This document shows positions 53,058 through 61,939 of a stretch of 64,000 nucleotides of DNA, piece by piece. The number at the start of each line of letters is the position of its first letter. Within the stretch, counting starts at the first letter, position 1. The stretch comes from JBCCSZ01 sp039821145 (GTDB lineage: Bacteria > Bacteroidota > Bacteroidia > Chitinophagales > Saprospiraceae), in assembly GCA_039821145.1 (NCBI GenBank), contig JBCBOS010000023.1, positions 1 to 64,000 of the forward strand, written 5' to 3'. The notes under the pieces are model-generated. The model made no database searches. It was not told the origin of the DNA and saw only the letters and a program-made list of their open reading frames with translations. A program made the position numbers and the translations under genes.

Positions 53058-54419
53058 TTACTCGTTGGAATTGAAGGTTTGCACGGCCAGCAGGCGATCG
53101 TAGCGGGCGCCAAAGGGGCGATAATACACCAGGATGGTGTAGTCGTTTTCTGTCTCGTGTGAATTGCCCTCGATTTCCTCCACGCTGTGGGTCATTTCTC
53201 CTTTGGGAGTTGTGACGTAGACATAATCGTAATATCCCTGTTTGAGGACTGTCTCGCATTGGTACTGGCGATCCAGATCGTTGTACTCCATCTTGAATTC
53301 CTCCTTGAGCTGCCAGTCCGTAATGGCCCCAAACAGATACACATCCTGGTCGTCAATTTCGAATGGAGAGCGCAGGGAGAAACGGACGTTGGCGTAGTCG
53401 GCCCGCAAGGCATTGATGGGGTTGGTTGGATCGTACTCAAAGAAGGTTGTCGTCTGGATGCTGTCTGTGTTGCCGATGAATTGGGTCTCAACCCGCCGCC
53501 GAGAAGCGTTCTCATCGAGGTTTTCGATGACAAATTTGCCATTGATGTCATTGAAGGTACTGTGCGTTTTGTCGTCGCGTTTTTTGTCGGGATTGAGCGC
53601 CACTTCGTAGCCATCATTGTACTGCTCAATGGATTGTATCCAACCATTTTTGAAGCGCAGGTTGCGCAGGTCGAGAAAGCGAAACTCCTTGCCCGCCGGA
53701 AAGACGATCCGATCTTGAAAGTCATAGACCAGTCGCTCTGCCCGATCGTACAAAGGAGCCAGTCCAGTGATGGCATTGCCCCAATCGTTGTTTTGCAAGA
53801 TGACCACTTTGACTTCCAAAGGAGGATTGTCGATGACAAAGTTTTTGTGCAAAACCGAAAAGTCAATTTCGTGATGGGTCTGTATTTTGTCTGCTCGAAT
53901 GGTGCGGACAACAGCGGAGGAAATGTTGAACAAGGGCTCGACCACCATGAAGCGTCGACTCAAAATGGGGGTTTGATCGTCATTGTCTTCATAGATCAAC
54001 AGAAGGTAGTTGCCAGAGTAGCGCAACTGCAGTTCATTGTTGGGCAGTGTGAGGCTGTAGTGGGTGTACTCCACGCGGGTATTGATGGAGTAATCAAACT
54101 CCCGGATTCGCTCTCCATTGAAGCCTTCCACGTATTCCAATTCGCTGATGCTGCTGGGGGTCCAATCGGCATCGCACAAAATGACCCGGTAGTTGTAGTT
54201 GCGCTCAATCTCTCCCAAGTCATCAAATTCCAGTTGCAAGCGAGTATTGGTGTTCAGTCCAATGATGGGCTGACTCAGGGCCACCCCTCGCAGGCCGAAT
54301 TGAATGCTTTTGATGTTGTCGTTGTACGTGTGATCCATGTATCGGATGCGGTCATCCTGGGCCATGGCTGTCACGACCAAACAGCTCAGTAAAAAGAGGG
54401 TCAGTTTCGTTTTCAACAT
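53058..54419 (-). CDS. Type IX secretion system plug protein (DUF5103)
   Basis: 453 residues. A signal peptide ends near AMAQ. The DUF5103 layout is visible: an Ig-like N-terminal half (RLQLEFDDLGEIERNYNYRV; LCDADWTPSSISELEYVEGF), a middle domain, and a C-terminal part (VYLFGAITDWQLKEEF). Plug proteins occupy the side gate of the SprA translocon. It supports that the organism secretes the T9SS cargo seen in this window. It begins 20 bases after the glycosylase stop and is probably co-transcribed. Confidence 0.85.
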   Translation of the reverse strand: MLKTKLTLFLLSCLVVTAMAQDDRIRYMDHTYNDNIKSIQFGLRGVALSQPIIGLNTNTRLQLEFDDLGEIERNYNYRVILCDADWTPSSISELEYVEGFNGERIREFDYSINTRVEYTHYSLTLPNNELQLRYSGNYLLLIYEDNDDQTPILSRRFMVVEPLFNISSAVVRTIRADKIQTHHEIDFSVLHKNFVIDNPPLEVKVVILQNNDWGNAITGLAPLYDRAERLVYDFQDRIVFPAGKEFRFLDLRNLRFKNGWIQSIEQYNDGYEVALNPDKKRDDKTHSTFNDINGKFVIENLDENASRRRVETQFIGNTDSIQTTTFFEYDPTNPINALRADYANVRFSLRSPFEIDDQDVYLFGAITDWQLKEEFKMEYNDLDRQYQCETVLKQGYYDYVYVTTPKGEMTHSVEEIEGNSHETENDYTILVYYRPFGARYDRLLAVQTFNSNE

Positions 54420-54439
54420 GAAGGAGCGATTTTTCGTGT

Positions 54440-55066
54440 CTACTTGGCTTTGCTTGTCCAACGATTGCCCTTGATGCGGAACCGCCAGGGCCAATCGATG
54501 CATTCTTCGGCATAATCTATTCCCACCCGCGGGCTGGCCAAAATTTGTTCTTCCGACACTTTCCATCCATCGTCTTCGATCCAAAAAGGGCTGTCGGGAA
54601 GGGTCATGTCGGTACCAGTGTAGGATTTGTTGATGCCCAATGCCTTAGTTAGAACGCCCGGACCTGCGGTTAATTGTGGACGAACTTGCTCAAAGCCCCG
54701 CCGACGGAGCATCGGTTCGATGGAGCCAAGGGGCTCGATGGCCCGGATGAGGATCGCATGGGCCATGCCTTCCGGTCCGGTGACGATGTTGAACAAGTGG
54801 TGAATGCCGTAGCAAAGGTAAATGTAGGCATGTCCGCCTTCCAGAAACATGACAGAAGTTCGTTTGGTGAAGCGGTTGAGGTGGGCGTGACAGGCTTTGT
54901 CATCGGGGGCTCGGTAGGCTTCTGTTTCGACAATGCGCCCTGCCGTGCGCTCTCCATCAAAGGAGCTGACCAATATTTTTCCCAACAGTTCCTTGCTGAG
55001 CCGGGGCACATCTTCGCTCAGGAACCAATCTTTTGACAGACGACTTGCAGTGGTTTGATTTGCCAT
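54440..55066 (-). CDS. DNA-3-methyladenine glycosylase (AAG/MPG family)
   Basis: 208 residues. The catalytic glutamate and surrounding VETEAYRAPDDKACHA motif, MFLEGGHAYIYLCYGIHHLF, and the C-terminal GPGVLTKALGI match the eukaryotic-type AAG family. It removes alkylated purines in base-excision repair. A -7 box (TATCTTTG on minus, 55072-55079) ends five bases before the ATG, so the transcript may be leaderless. It leads into the plug-protein gene. Confidence 0.9.
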   Translation of the reverse strand: MANQTTASRLSKDWFLSEDVPRLSKELLGKILVSSFDGERTAGRIVETEAYRAPDDKACHAHLNRFTKRTSVMFLEGGHAYIYLCYGIHHLFNIVTGPEGMAHAILIRAIEPLGSIEPMLRRRGFEQVRPQLTAGPGVLTKALGINKSYTGTDMTLPDSPFWIEDDGWKVSEEQILASPRVGIDYAEECIDWPWRFRIKGNRWTSKAK

Positions 55067-55071
55067 GGTGG

Positions 55072-55079
55072 CAAAGATA
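55072..55079 (-). promoter_or_regulatory. -7 box five bases before the glycosylase start
   Basis: On the minus strand TATCTTTG fits TAnnTTTG exactly, and five bases separate it from ATG 55066. No TTG lies in the usual window upstream. It suggests that transcription begins at or near the start codon. Confidence 0.45.
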
Positions 55080-55108
55080 GGAAGCTGCAAGCGATTTACC
55101 GCTTTGGT

Positions 55109-56542
55109 TCAATCCAAAAATACGCGCACACTGGCATTGACGCCCATCAGGCTGTAGCGCTGTCGAAGGACATAGTCCCCATTGCTGATGTCTGAGGGAT
55201 AGTAGCGAAAATGAGGCTGTATGCCCACCTGCCAGGAAGGAGCCACCTCATAGTACAAGGCAAATCCCGCATAAAATCCGACTCCCAGACTGCTTTCGAA
55301 GAAGTCATCTTCTCCAAAGTCCAGAACCTGGTCGCCTTCCGGTGCGAAAAACGTGCCTTCCCGCATCAGGGCCAAGTTGATGTGTACTCCTCCTTCCACA
55401 CTCATTTGCAAGGGTGATTCGCCTGCTGAAAAGGTGTAGCCTGCCACCAGTGGGAGATCCAGCCATTGGATGGAGTTGTAGACGGTGCGGCGGTATTCTG
55501 TCCGGCGCGTGACCCCTACCTTTCCACGGACCTCATCCGTAGAGTCTCCACTGGTGTTGTAAATGATTTTCACAACGCCATCTATGCTGTCTCTTTCTGT
55601 CACCACAGAATTGTAGGCAAAGCGCTCGGCAGCTCTGGTGAAGTTGAAACCTGTGCGGGCATAAAACCCACTTTTGTGCCGCAGATACACATCCAGCCCC
55701 AGGTCGAAGGTTTCCAATTGCTCCTCGGTTTCTTTCCGACGCTGAAGGTAGTCCGCCGCATTGTCCTGTCTGGTCTCCAACTGTCGAATGGACTTCAGCA
55801 ATCCTCCTCTCACACCCAGTCCCCAAGAGATGTTGCGCTGGAATGCGCCCCTTGCCAAAAGGTTCTCCTCTTCTCCACCTTGCTTTGTCATCTTGGGGGA
55901 TGGCTTCAAGCCCAGGGAAAGGGCTTGGGAGGGCAAAAGAGGAATGGAAGGAGTCGACAGGAGGGGGATGACCTGAGAGAGTTTTTGGTTTTTTGTAGAC
56001 TTCTCCGCAAGGGCCACGGGAAGTACATTCTTGGCTGTCGTCTTGGGCGAGGAGCTGTTGACAATGCCGCCTTCCGACTTGGGCACAGTGGGAGGTCGAT
56101 TGGCAGACGAGGCATTGACGACTCTTGTCTCGGTTGCTGGGACAAGCGCCGCCTTGGCAGAAGTTTCCTCTGGTTGCGATGAAGACATCTGAGCAATGGC
56201 ATTTTCATTTTGCCCATTTGCTTCCTTGCCTTCCAAGGTGGTTCCCTCTGCCTGGGTTTGTTTCAGTTGATCCACTGGCGCGCTCGACACTTCTTCTGTT
56301 GTGATTGGGTCAGCGGCAGTCGCTGTGACGGAGACAGGTGCCTGTCGTTGGAGGTGAAAAATGGCTGCTGCCAGCAAAATTCCAATGCCCAATGCCCACC
56401 ACCAGAGCCAAAAGGGATAACGCCTTTTGCGATCTTCCTGCAGTTGGGGTTGTATCTGTGCCCACAACGCATCGCCATCGACTGCACTTTTGTGGCCCTC
56501 GATTTCATGGCGAAGATGATCTTCAAAGTCTTTGTAGGTCAT
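55109..56542 (-). CDS. Anti-sigma-like protein fused to a C-terminal outer-membrane beta-barrel
   Basis: 477 residues. The first 40 residues (YKDFEDHLRHEIEGHKSAVD) are cytoplasmic in character, then a membrane helix (FWLWWWALGIGILLAAAIF), then a long low-complexity linker rich in A, T, S, P, E and K (about 70-225). The last 250 residues look like an outer-membrane barrel (RHKSGFYARTGFNFTRAAERF to YSLMGVNASVRVFLD). A barrel after an anti-sigma domain would span the whole envelope. The ATG overlaps the sigma stop by 4 bases. This is a striking layout; barrels on such proteins are known in Bacteroidota but the mechanism is not established here. Confidence 0.75.
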   Translation of the reverse strand: MTYKDFEDHLRHEIEGHKSAVDGDALWAQIQPQLQEDRKRRYPFWLWWWALGIGILLAAAIFHLQRQAPVSVTATAADPITTEEVSSAPVDQLKQTQAEGTTLEGKEANGQNENAIAQMSSSQPEETSAKAALVPATETRVVNASSANRPPTVPKSEGGIVNSSSPKTTAKNVLPVALAEKSTKNQKLSQVIPLLSTPSIPLLPSQALSLGLKPSPKMTKQGGEEENLLARGAFQRNISWGLGVRGGLLKSIRQLETRQDNAADYLQRRKETEEQLETFDLGLDVYLRHKSGFYARTGFNFTRAAERFAYNSVVTERDSIDGVVKIIYNTSGDSTDEVRGKVGVTRRTEYRRTVYNSIQWLDLPLVAGYTFSAGESPLQMSVEGGVHINLALMREGTFFAPEGDQVLDFGEDDFFESSLGVGFYAGFALYYEVAPSWQVGIQPHFRYYPSDISNGDYVLRQRYSLMGVNASVRVFLD

Positions 56543-57075
56543 ACCCTGATTTTTTCTCTGGTTAACAAACGGTTCTGTAACAATTTGCGGGCCCGCAACA
56601 ACTGCGAGCGGGAGGTACTTTCCTCAATGCCCAACAACTCCCCGATTTCTTTATGGCTGTAGCCTTCTATGGCGAATAGATTGAATACTTGCTGATAGCC
56701 TTGGGGGAGTTGGGCAATGAGTTGCATGAGTTCTTCGGCCTCCAATCGGCTGTACACATCTGGCACGATGGTTCTTTCCGGGATTTGTTCTATGGTGTAT
56801 ACTTCATTTTGGAAGCATTTTTTGTCAAATGACTGCAAGGCCGTATTGATGGCAATCCGGCGCATCCAGGCCTCAAATGATCCAATGGGCTGGTAGTTGA
56901 CAATTCCCCGAAGAATTTTGATCAGGCTTTCCTGAAGGATGTCTTTGGCAGCCGCCTCGTCCCGGGAGTAGCGCCGACACACCGTCAGCAACATCGGCGA
57001 ATACCGCACTACCAATTCGCGTTGGTAGTGCGGATCGCCTTGTTGGCATTTGTGTACTAGGAGTGGAATATTCAA
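56539..57075 (-). CDS. ECF-type sigma factor, TTG start
   Basis: 178 residues with sigma region 2 (LLTVCRRYSRDEAAAKDILQ; SFEAWMRRIAINTAL) and region 4 (LPQGYQQVFNLFAIEGYSHK with EIGELLGIEESTSRSQL). The only start codon before region 2 is TTG at 57075; a stop codon lies in frame just upstream. It is coupled to the barrel-fused anti-sigma gene by a 4-base overlap. The lipoprotein gene 114 bp upstream is in the same direction and may share the transcript. Confidence 0.88.
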   Translation of the reverse strand: MNIPLLVHKCQQGDPHYQRELVVRYSPMLLTVCRRYSRDEAAAKDILQESLIKILRGIVNYQPIGSFEAWMRRIAINTALQSFDKKCFQNEVYTIEQIPERTIVPDVYSRLEAEELMQLIAQLPQGYQQVFNLFAIEGYSHKEIGELLGIEESTSRSQLLRARKLLQNRLLTREKIRV

Positions 57076-57090
57076 AGAAACTCTGTTTTA

Positions 57091-57149
57091 GAGCTCGTTC
57101 AGATTTAAAATTTTGAGGCTGCAAATAATCCCAAATTCTGTACAAGCTC
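57091..57149. repeat. Imperfect inverted repeat upstream of the second ECF sigma gene
   Basis: gagctcgttcagattt (57091-57106) and the complement of gagcttgtacagaattt (57133-57149) form a 16-17 bp imperfect inverted repeat around a 26-bp spacer. It lies in the leader of the TTG-started sigma gene, so it could be an operator or an mRNA hairpin. Confidence 0.4.
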
Positions 57150-57189
57150 TTGCTTTTTCAATTCATGCTTTAGACAACGGTATTTCTAT

Positions 57190-59016
57190 TTAATCGGTGC
57201 GGATGATGCTGAAGGAGCCGGAAACCGGACGATCCGACAGGATGTTGCCCATTCCATCAAAGTAGCCAACCGTTCCACTGAAGTTTCCTTTGATCAGTTC
57301 ACCTATTGCACCGTACTCTGTAATGGTCAACTGGTCGTAGAAGCAGGAGATTTGGCTGGAGTCACAGTTGGAGAACAAATTTGCCGTACCAGCCAGATTG
57401 GTCATGCTGATGATCTGCAAAGTATTGCCATCTACCCCACCATATTCCCCGGTTGCTGCTCCACTGACCTCAAAGCTGGTGTAGATCGATCTATTGGAAG
57501 TAGAATCAAGAGCCCCTCCTTCTGCAAAGAAGACCACTTCACTGCCACCTGAAAAGGTCCGCATGAAGACGCTGTTTGTCAAGATCGTATTCCCATCCAA
57601 GTCCAGGTAGAGGAATTCTGCAAGCGTGCCACCACAGATGATGAGATCACCCACACTCAGATCACCATCGCCCACATCCAAGGTGTAGCTTTGCAAATCA
57701 CTTGCCTCCAAGTTGTCCAGATTGGCCGCCTGAACAGTTACAGGTGTATCGTCCTGACATACTCTGACCAAAACACTGAAGCTGTTATCGGCATCCAGGT
57801 AATAGTCATATCTAGCTCCTGCTACTCTGACAAAGGCAACTCCACTGGTAATGGGATCATTGTTGCAGTCTACCAATCGTCCACTGATGGTGGTAAAGGT
57901 TGCGCCAGGGGAATCGTCTACTACAATGACACCTATGTCAGTATCATCGTCGAATGGACCTATGGTTTGACTAAAATACGTGTTTCCGCACTCATCTCTC
58001 AATTCCAGCTGCAAAACCTCCCCTTTGGGCACTTTGCCACAGACTTTTCCATTGCTGTCGGTATAGCCACATCTGGCTGTGCCATTGGGGCGTACAAGAT
58101 GTACTTTAAAGCCCTCCAGGGAATCCCCGGCCACTGAGGTGTTCCGAGTCGTAAGGGTAGCACAGAATTGTACCACGGGGAAGGGAGCGTCGCAGTTCCA
58201 GAAGGAAAAGTGGGATACACTGCCGACGTAGAAATCACCATCGAGGCTGGCGCTGCCTTCTTCTACCCAGAGACCCTTGTCTTCGTCGAAGTGCCAAAGG
58301 GGAATTTCAGCCGGAGCGATGCCAGCCATCTCTGCAGGGACAGGAAAGCGAAGGGTGGCCATTTTGTCATTGCCCAATTGAAGACGCTCGCCATTGTCCC
58401 CTGTCAGTTCTACTCCCAGCATTCCAAAGGATTCCAACACCTGCAAAGCACCATCGGTATTGCGACCAAGCAAATCGCCAGGCATGCGCTCATCGAGGTC
58501 TTCTGCTGTGGGGTTCAACCAAGTAGCTGCCACACTCACTCGTCCGGCATAGGCAGTTCCATCATCGGTCTGAAAGCCATCTCCGGCCAGTTGAATGCTT
58601 CCGCCACCAGGCAAGTCCACCTGACCACCTGTTTGGGCATCCACACTTCCAACCTCATTGGCACGGATCATCTTGAAGCGAACGTAATTGCGGGAATTGT
58701 TGGAGGCATAAATGCGAGCAGAGTTGTGGAAGTATCCATCTTTGTGCAAACGGACATAGCTTCCGGAAGTGATGAACTCTCCGTCTTTGATGAGGAAAAC
58801 ACCGTCTTCGTTAGTGGTATATACATCGCCATCGAAAAAGGCCTGCACATCGGCCAGCGGTTGGTTGTCTTCATCCACGACAGTCCCCAACAAAGTAGAG
58901 GTCACAACCACAATGGGGGCATCGACGATCTCCTCGCTGATGATGGTTTCTTCTGAATCTTTGCGGCATCCCCAAAGGAGGCAGAGGAGCATGCTAAAAA
59001 TGAGTAATCTTTTCAT
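57190..59016 (-). CDS. Lipoprotein with carboxypeptidase-regulatory-like domain
   Basis: 608 residues. The lipobox ends LLWGC (cysteine near residue 17). A carboxypeptidase-regulatory-like Ig domain follows (VTSTLLGTVVDEDNQPLADV). The remaining 480 residues contain a further beta-rich region (SVDAQTGGQVDLPGGGSIQL) and a second regulatory-like domain (FTTISGRLVDCNNDPITSGV). It is likely anchored at the outer membrane. It is placed directly upstream of the sigma/anti-sigma operon in the same direction, so it may be the sensor input or the target. I recognise no enzyme motif. Confidence 0.7.
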   Translation of the reverse strand: MKRLLIFSMLLCLLWGCRKDSEETIISEEIVDAPIVVVTSTLLGTVVDEDNQPLADVQAFFDGDVYTTNEDGVFLIKDGEFITSGSYVRLHKDGYFHNSARIYASNNSRNYVRFKMIRANEVGSVDAQTGGQVDLPGGGSIQLAGDGFQTDDGTAYAGRVSVAATWLNPTAEDLDERMPGDLLGRNTDGALQVLESFGMLGVELTGDNGERLQLGNDKMATLRFPVPAEMAGIAPAEIPLWHFDEDKGLWVEEGSASLDGDFYVGSVSHFSFWNCDAPFPVVQFCATLTTRNTSVAGDSLEGFKVHLVRPNGTARCGYTDSNGKVCGKVPKGEVLQLELRDECGNTYFSQTIGPFDDDTDIGVIVVDDSPGATFTTISGRLVDCNNDPITSGVAFVRVAGARYDYYLDADNSFSVLVRVCQDDTPVTVQAANLDNLEASDLQSYTLDVGDGDLSVGDLIICGGTLAEFLYLDLDGNTILTNSVFMRTFSGGSEVVFFAEGGALDSTSNRSIYTSFEVSGAATGEYGGVDGNTLQIISMTNLAGTANLFSNCDSSQISCFYDQLTITEYGAIGELIKGNFSGTVGYFDGMGNILSDRPVSGSFSIIRTD

Positions 59017-59246
59017 ATCGAAAAATGGATTTTTCTTGTTTGATGTCGTTGGGATTCTTTTCCCGCAACTTGAGTTATGATTCAATCTTTACAGGCCTGA
59101 TACACCAACTAAATCGGTCAAAGTCTACATTCGCTGCACGGACAAGAAAAAAATCTCATTTTTTTTGAAATGCACTGAAAAGCACACAGAAATGGCTTGT
59201 CCCACCGAAGCAGCACAAGCAAATGAACGCCGCATTTTTGAGAAAA

Positions 59247-60740
59247 TCAGCGCCGACTGTAATTCGGAGCCTCTTTGGTGATGTTGATGTTGTGAGGATG
59301 ACTTTCGTGAACACCCGCCGAGGTAATGCGAACAAAGCTGGCCTCCTGAAGCGCCTCCACATTGGGTGCCCCACAATAGCCCATTCCCGCCCGAAGACCA
59401 CCGACATATTGGACCATCACCTCTGCCAGCGTTCCTTTGTAGGGGACCATGCCTTCGATCCCTTCCGGTACCAGCTTTTTGATGTCTTCCTCCACGTCCT
59501 GGAAATAGCGGTCCTTGGAGCCCAATTGCATGGCGCCAAGAGAGCCCATTCCCCGGTAGGTCTTGAACTTTCGGCCTTCGTAAATGATGGTCTCACCGGG
59601 TGCTTCTTCCACACCAGCAAACAGGGAACCTGCCATGATGGTAGCAGCACCAGCCACAATGGCCTTGGCAATGTCTCCTGTGTAGCGAATGCCTCCGTCT
59701 CCCACGATGGGAACACCGGTGTGTTTGATGGCATTGGCCGCACTGTGAATCGCCGTCAACTGGGGAACCCCCACACCGGCCACAATTCGCGTTGTACAGA
59801 TGCTTCCTGGGCCTACCCCAACTTTGACGCCATCCACGCCCGCTTCCACCAAAGCCAGCGCGCCAGCCCCTGTAGCGACGTTGCCACCAATGATTTGCAG
59901 GTCGGGATATTGCTCTTTGATGAGACGGATCGCATCCAATACACCTTTGGAATGACCATGGGCTGTATCCACACAAATGACGTCGACATCCACGCCCACC
60001 AGGGCATCTACCCGCTTGAGCATGTCACTGGTGATGCCCACTGCTGCTCCGACCACCAATCGGCCATAGGAGTCTTTGCAGGAGTTGGGATAGTCCTGCA
60101 CCTTCATGATGTCCTTGTAAGTGATGAGCCCGGCAAGCTTGTAGTTGTCGTCTACCACAGGCAATTTCTCAATCTTGTGCTTTTGGAGAATGGCCCTCGC
60201 TTGTTCCAGCGTGGTACCAACTGGAGCGGTCACCAGGTTTTCGGTCGTCATCAGAGACTTGACAGGGCGGCCATATTGCTGCTCGAAGCGCAAGTCGCGA
60301 TTGGTCAGAATGCCAATCAGTCGGTTGTCACTGTCTACAATGGGAATTCCTCCAATTTTGTATCGCTTCATCAGCGCTTGGGCATCGCCGATGGTGGAAT
60401 CTACCTCCAGAGTGACCGGATCGATGATCATGCCGCTTTCCGAGCGCTTGACACTGCGTACCTGATCGGCCTGATCCTCTATGGTCATGTTTTTGTGAAT
60501 CATGCCGATTCCTCCCTGGCGTGCGATGGCAATGGCCAGTTTGTTCTCCGTCACCGTGTCCATTGCCGCGGAAACGACGGGGACATTCAGACGAATTCCT
60601 CTGGTCAATTGAGTGCTGATGTCTACATCGCGGGGGAGTACTTCGGAGTAGGCGGGTACCAATAGTACGTCATCGAAGGTAAGGGCATCGCCAAGAAACT
60701 TGTCCTGCCCAATCTGTTGCGTGGTTTTTACTGATTCCAT
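59247..60740 (-). CDS. guaB: Inosine-5'-monophosphate dehydrogenase
   Basis: 497 residues, the normal size. It has the N-terminal FDDVLLVPAYSEVL strand, two CBS domains (about 95-215), the catalytic cysteine loop GPGSICTTR, and the C-terminal YCGAPNVEALQE segment. It makes XMP for guanine nucleotide synthesis. A perfect -7 box (TAACTTTG on minus, 60744-60751) ends only three bases before ATG 60740, so the transcript is probably leaderless. Longer N-terminal extensions are not supported. Confidence 0.95.
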   Translation of the reverse strand: MESVKTTQQIGQDKFLGDALTFDDVLLVPAYSEVLPRDVDISTQLTRGIRLNVPVVSAAMDTVTENKLAIAIARQGGIGMIHKNMTIEDQADQVRSVKRSESGMIIDPVTLEVDSTIGDAQALMKRYKIGGIPIVDSDNRLIGILTNRDLRFEQQYGRPVKSLMTTENLVTAPVGTTLEQARAILQKHKIEKLPVVDDNYKLAGLITYKDIMKVQDYPNSCKDSYGRLVVGAAVGITSDMLKRVDALVGVDVDVICVDTAHGHSKGVLDAIRLIKEQYPDLQIIGGNVATGAGALALVEAGVDGVKVGVGPGSICTTRIVAGVGVPQLTAIHSAANAIKHTGVPIVGDGGIRYTGDIAKAIVAGAATIMAGSLFAGVEEAPGETIIYEGRKFKTYRGMGSLGAMQLGSKDRYFQDVEEDIKKLVPEGIEGMVPYKGTLAEVMVQYVGGLRAGMGYCGAPNVEALQEASFVRITSAGVHESHPHNINITKEAPNYSRR

Positions 60741-60743
60741 GCG

Positions 60744-60751
60744 CAAAGTTA
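60744..60751 (-). promoter_or_regulatory. -7 box three bases before guaB start
   Basis: On the minus strand TAACTTTG matches TAnnTTTG and is followed by CGC and then ATG 60740. No TTG lies in the standard 17-23 bp window. It implies a leaderless guaB mRNA. Confidence 0.45.
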
Positions 60752-60881
60752 TGGATTGTTGGCAAAAAGGAAAAGAAAATTCAGAAAGAGTTTTTTTTTC
60801 CTCTGCAGGGGCCAAATGACCCTCATACCAAACCCAACAAATCCCATTCCGGCATGGTTCACGCAAAGAGAATGGCCTTCC

Positions 60882-61925
60882 CTATTGTGATTTTTGCTTG
60901 ATGTAGGCCCGCAAATCTTCCAATTGTTGATCGCTCATTTTCTCTTGGGTATACTGCGGCATGTAAGAACGCTTGCCGTAGAGTGGCTGCTGTCCGTAGC
61001 GGATCACTTGGTAAATGGAAGCGTGCGAATAGCGTCCGATGTGTTTTTTCAAATACCGAAACGTCATGGGCGAATCATCCAGTTGGAAAAAAGAATAGCG
61101 CTTGTTTTCGTGGCAGTGCTTACAGCTCAGGTCATAGACCAACTTGCCATTGTCTGCATTGCCCTCCAGGGGATAGCCTGACCGACGGTCGTCCGGTGGC
61201 TTGAGGAAGGTAGCGGGTGAGGCTTGCAGGAAGCGACCTTTCAGCCAGTTGATGGTCTCTTCGTCTTTTTGGCCAGAAGACTGTTGCAGCTTTTGGGCCA
61301 ACTGTGCCATTTCCGATTCGGACAAATTCAGATCGGACAGTTTCAATCCCAGTGTCCACAGATATTGCAGAATGGATTCCAATTCCCAATCCTTGAGCTC
61401 GCGTCCCTGGGCACATTCGATGGCACACAACTGGATGGCCTCCCGCAGGTCGTTGCGAGCGGGTTCCACCAACTTGCCATATTTCTTTTCGTAATCACCA
61501 TTGTAAAAACTCACTCGATTGACCGCACCATATAAAGTGGTAGCCTGCAAAAACGGAAGATCATTGTCGCGGGCGTATTCCAGGCGGGCCTGTGGATCGG
61601 ACTTGCTCAGGTCGGGATCTTCTCGGACAACATTGTGGCAAGAGGTGCAGACAAAGTGTTTGCTCTGCTTAGAGGTTTTTCCCCCAGAAGGTTTGGAGGC
61701 AAAGCCCGTCAGAAACAAAGATTCTCCCATCTCCGCACTGGCTCCTTTGATACTTTTGTCCATTTCGTGATTGGATTTGTTATCACCCAATTGGTTCAAG
61801 ACGTCCCAAAGATCAGTTTCGGGTCCGATGAGAGGAGCAGAAGCAGGCACAGACTCCGGCGCTACCAGGTTGACAAACAACGGCAGGGCACAGATGGGAA
61901 TGATGATGAACAGCCATTTCTTCAT
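60882..61925 (-). CDS. Dihaem c-type cytochrome
   Basis: 347 residues. A signal peptide is at the start. Two haem-binding motifs are seen: CTSCH near residue 93 and CKHCH in the last third. Methionine-type axial ligands are likely (PMTFRYLKKHIG; SYMPQYT). It is an exported electron carrier. It follows the barrel gene by 14 bases and is probably in the same transcript. The partner enzyme is not visible. Confidence 0.82.
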   Translation of the reverse strand: MKKWLFIIIPICALPLFVNLVAPESVPASAPLIGPETDLWDVLNQLGDNKSNHEMDKSIKGASAEMGESLFLTGFASKPSGGKTSKQSKHFVCTSCHNVVREDPDLSKSDPQARLEYARDNDLPFLQATTLYGAVNRVSFYNGDYEKKYGKLVEPARNDLREAIQLCAIECAQGRELKDWELESILQYLWTLGLKLSDLNLSESEMAQLAQKLQQSSGQKDEETINWLKGRFLQASPATFLKPPDDRRSGYPLEGNADNGKLVYDLSCKHCHENKRYSFFQLDDSPMTFRYLKKHIGRYSHASIYQVIRYGQQPLYGKRSYMPQYTQEKMSDQQLEDLRAYIKQKSQ

Positions 61926-61939
61926 GGTACAGATCAGTT

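Noticed and set aside
59223..60665. 480-codon open frame on the plus strand
   Set aside because: Antisense of guaB; no independent motif.
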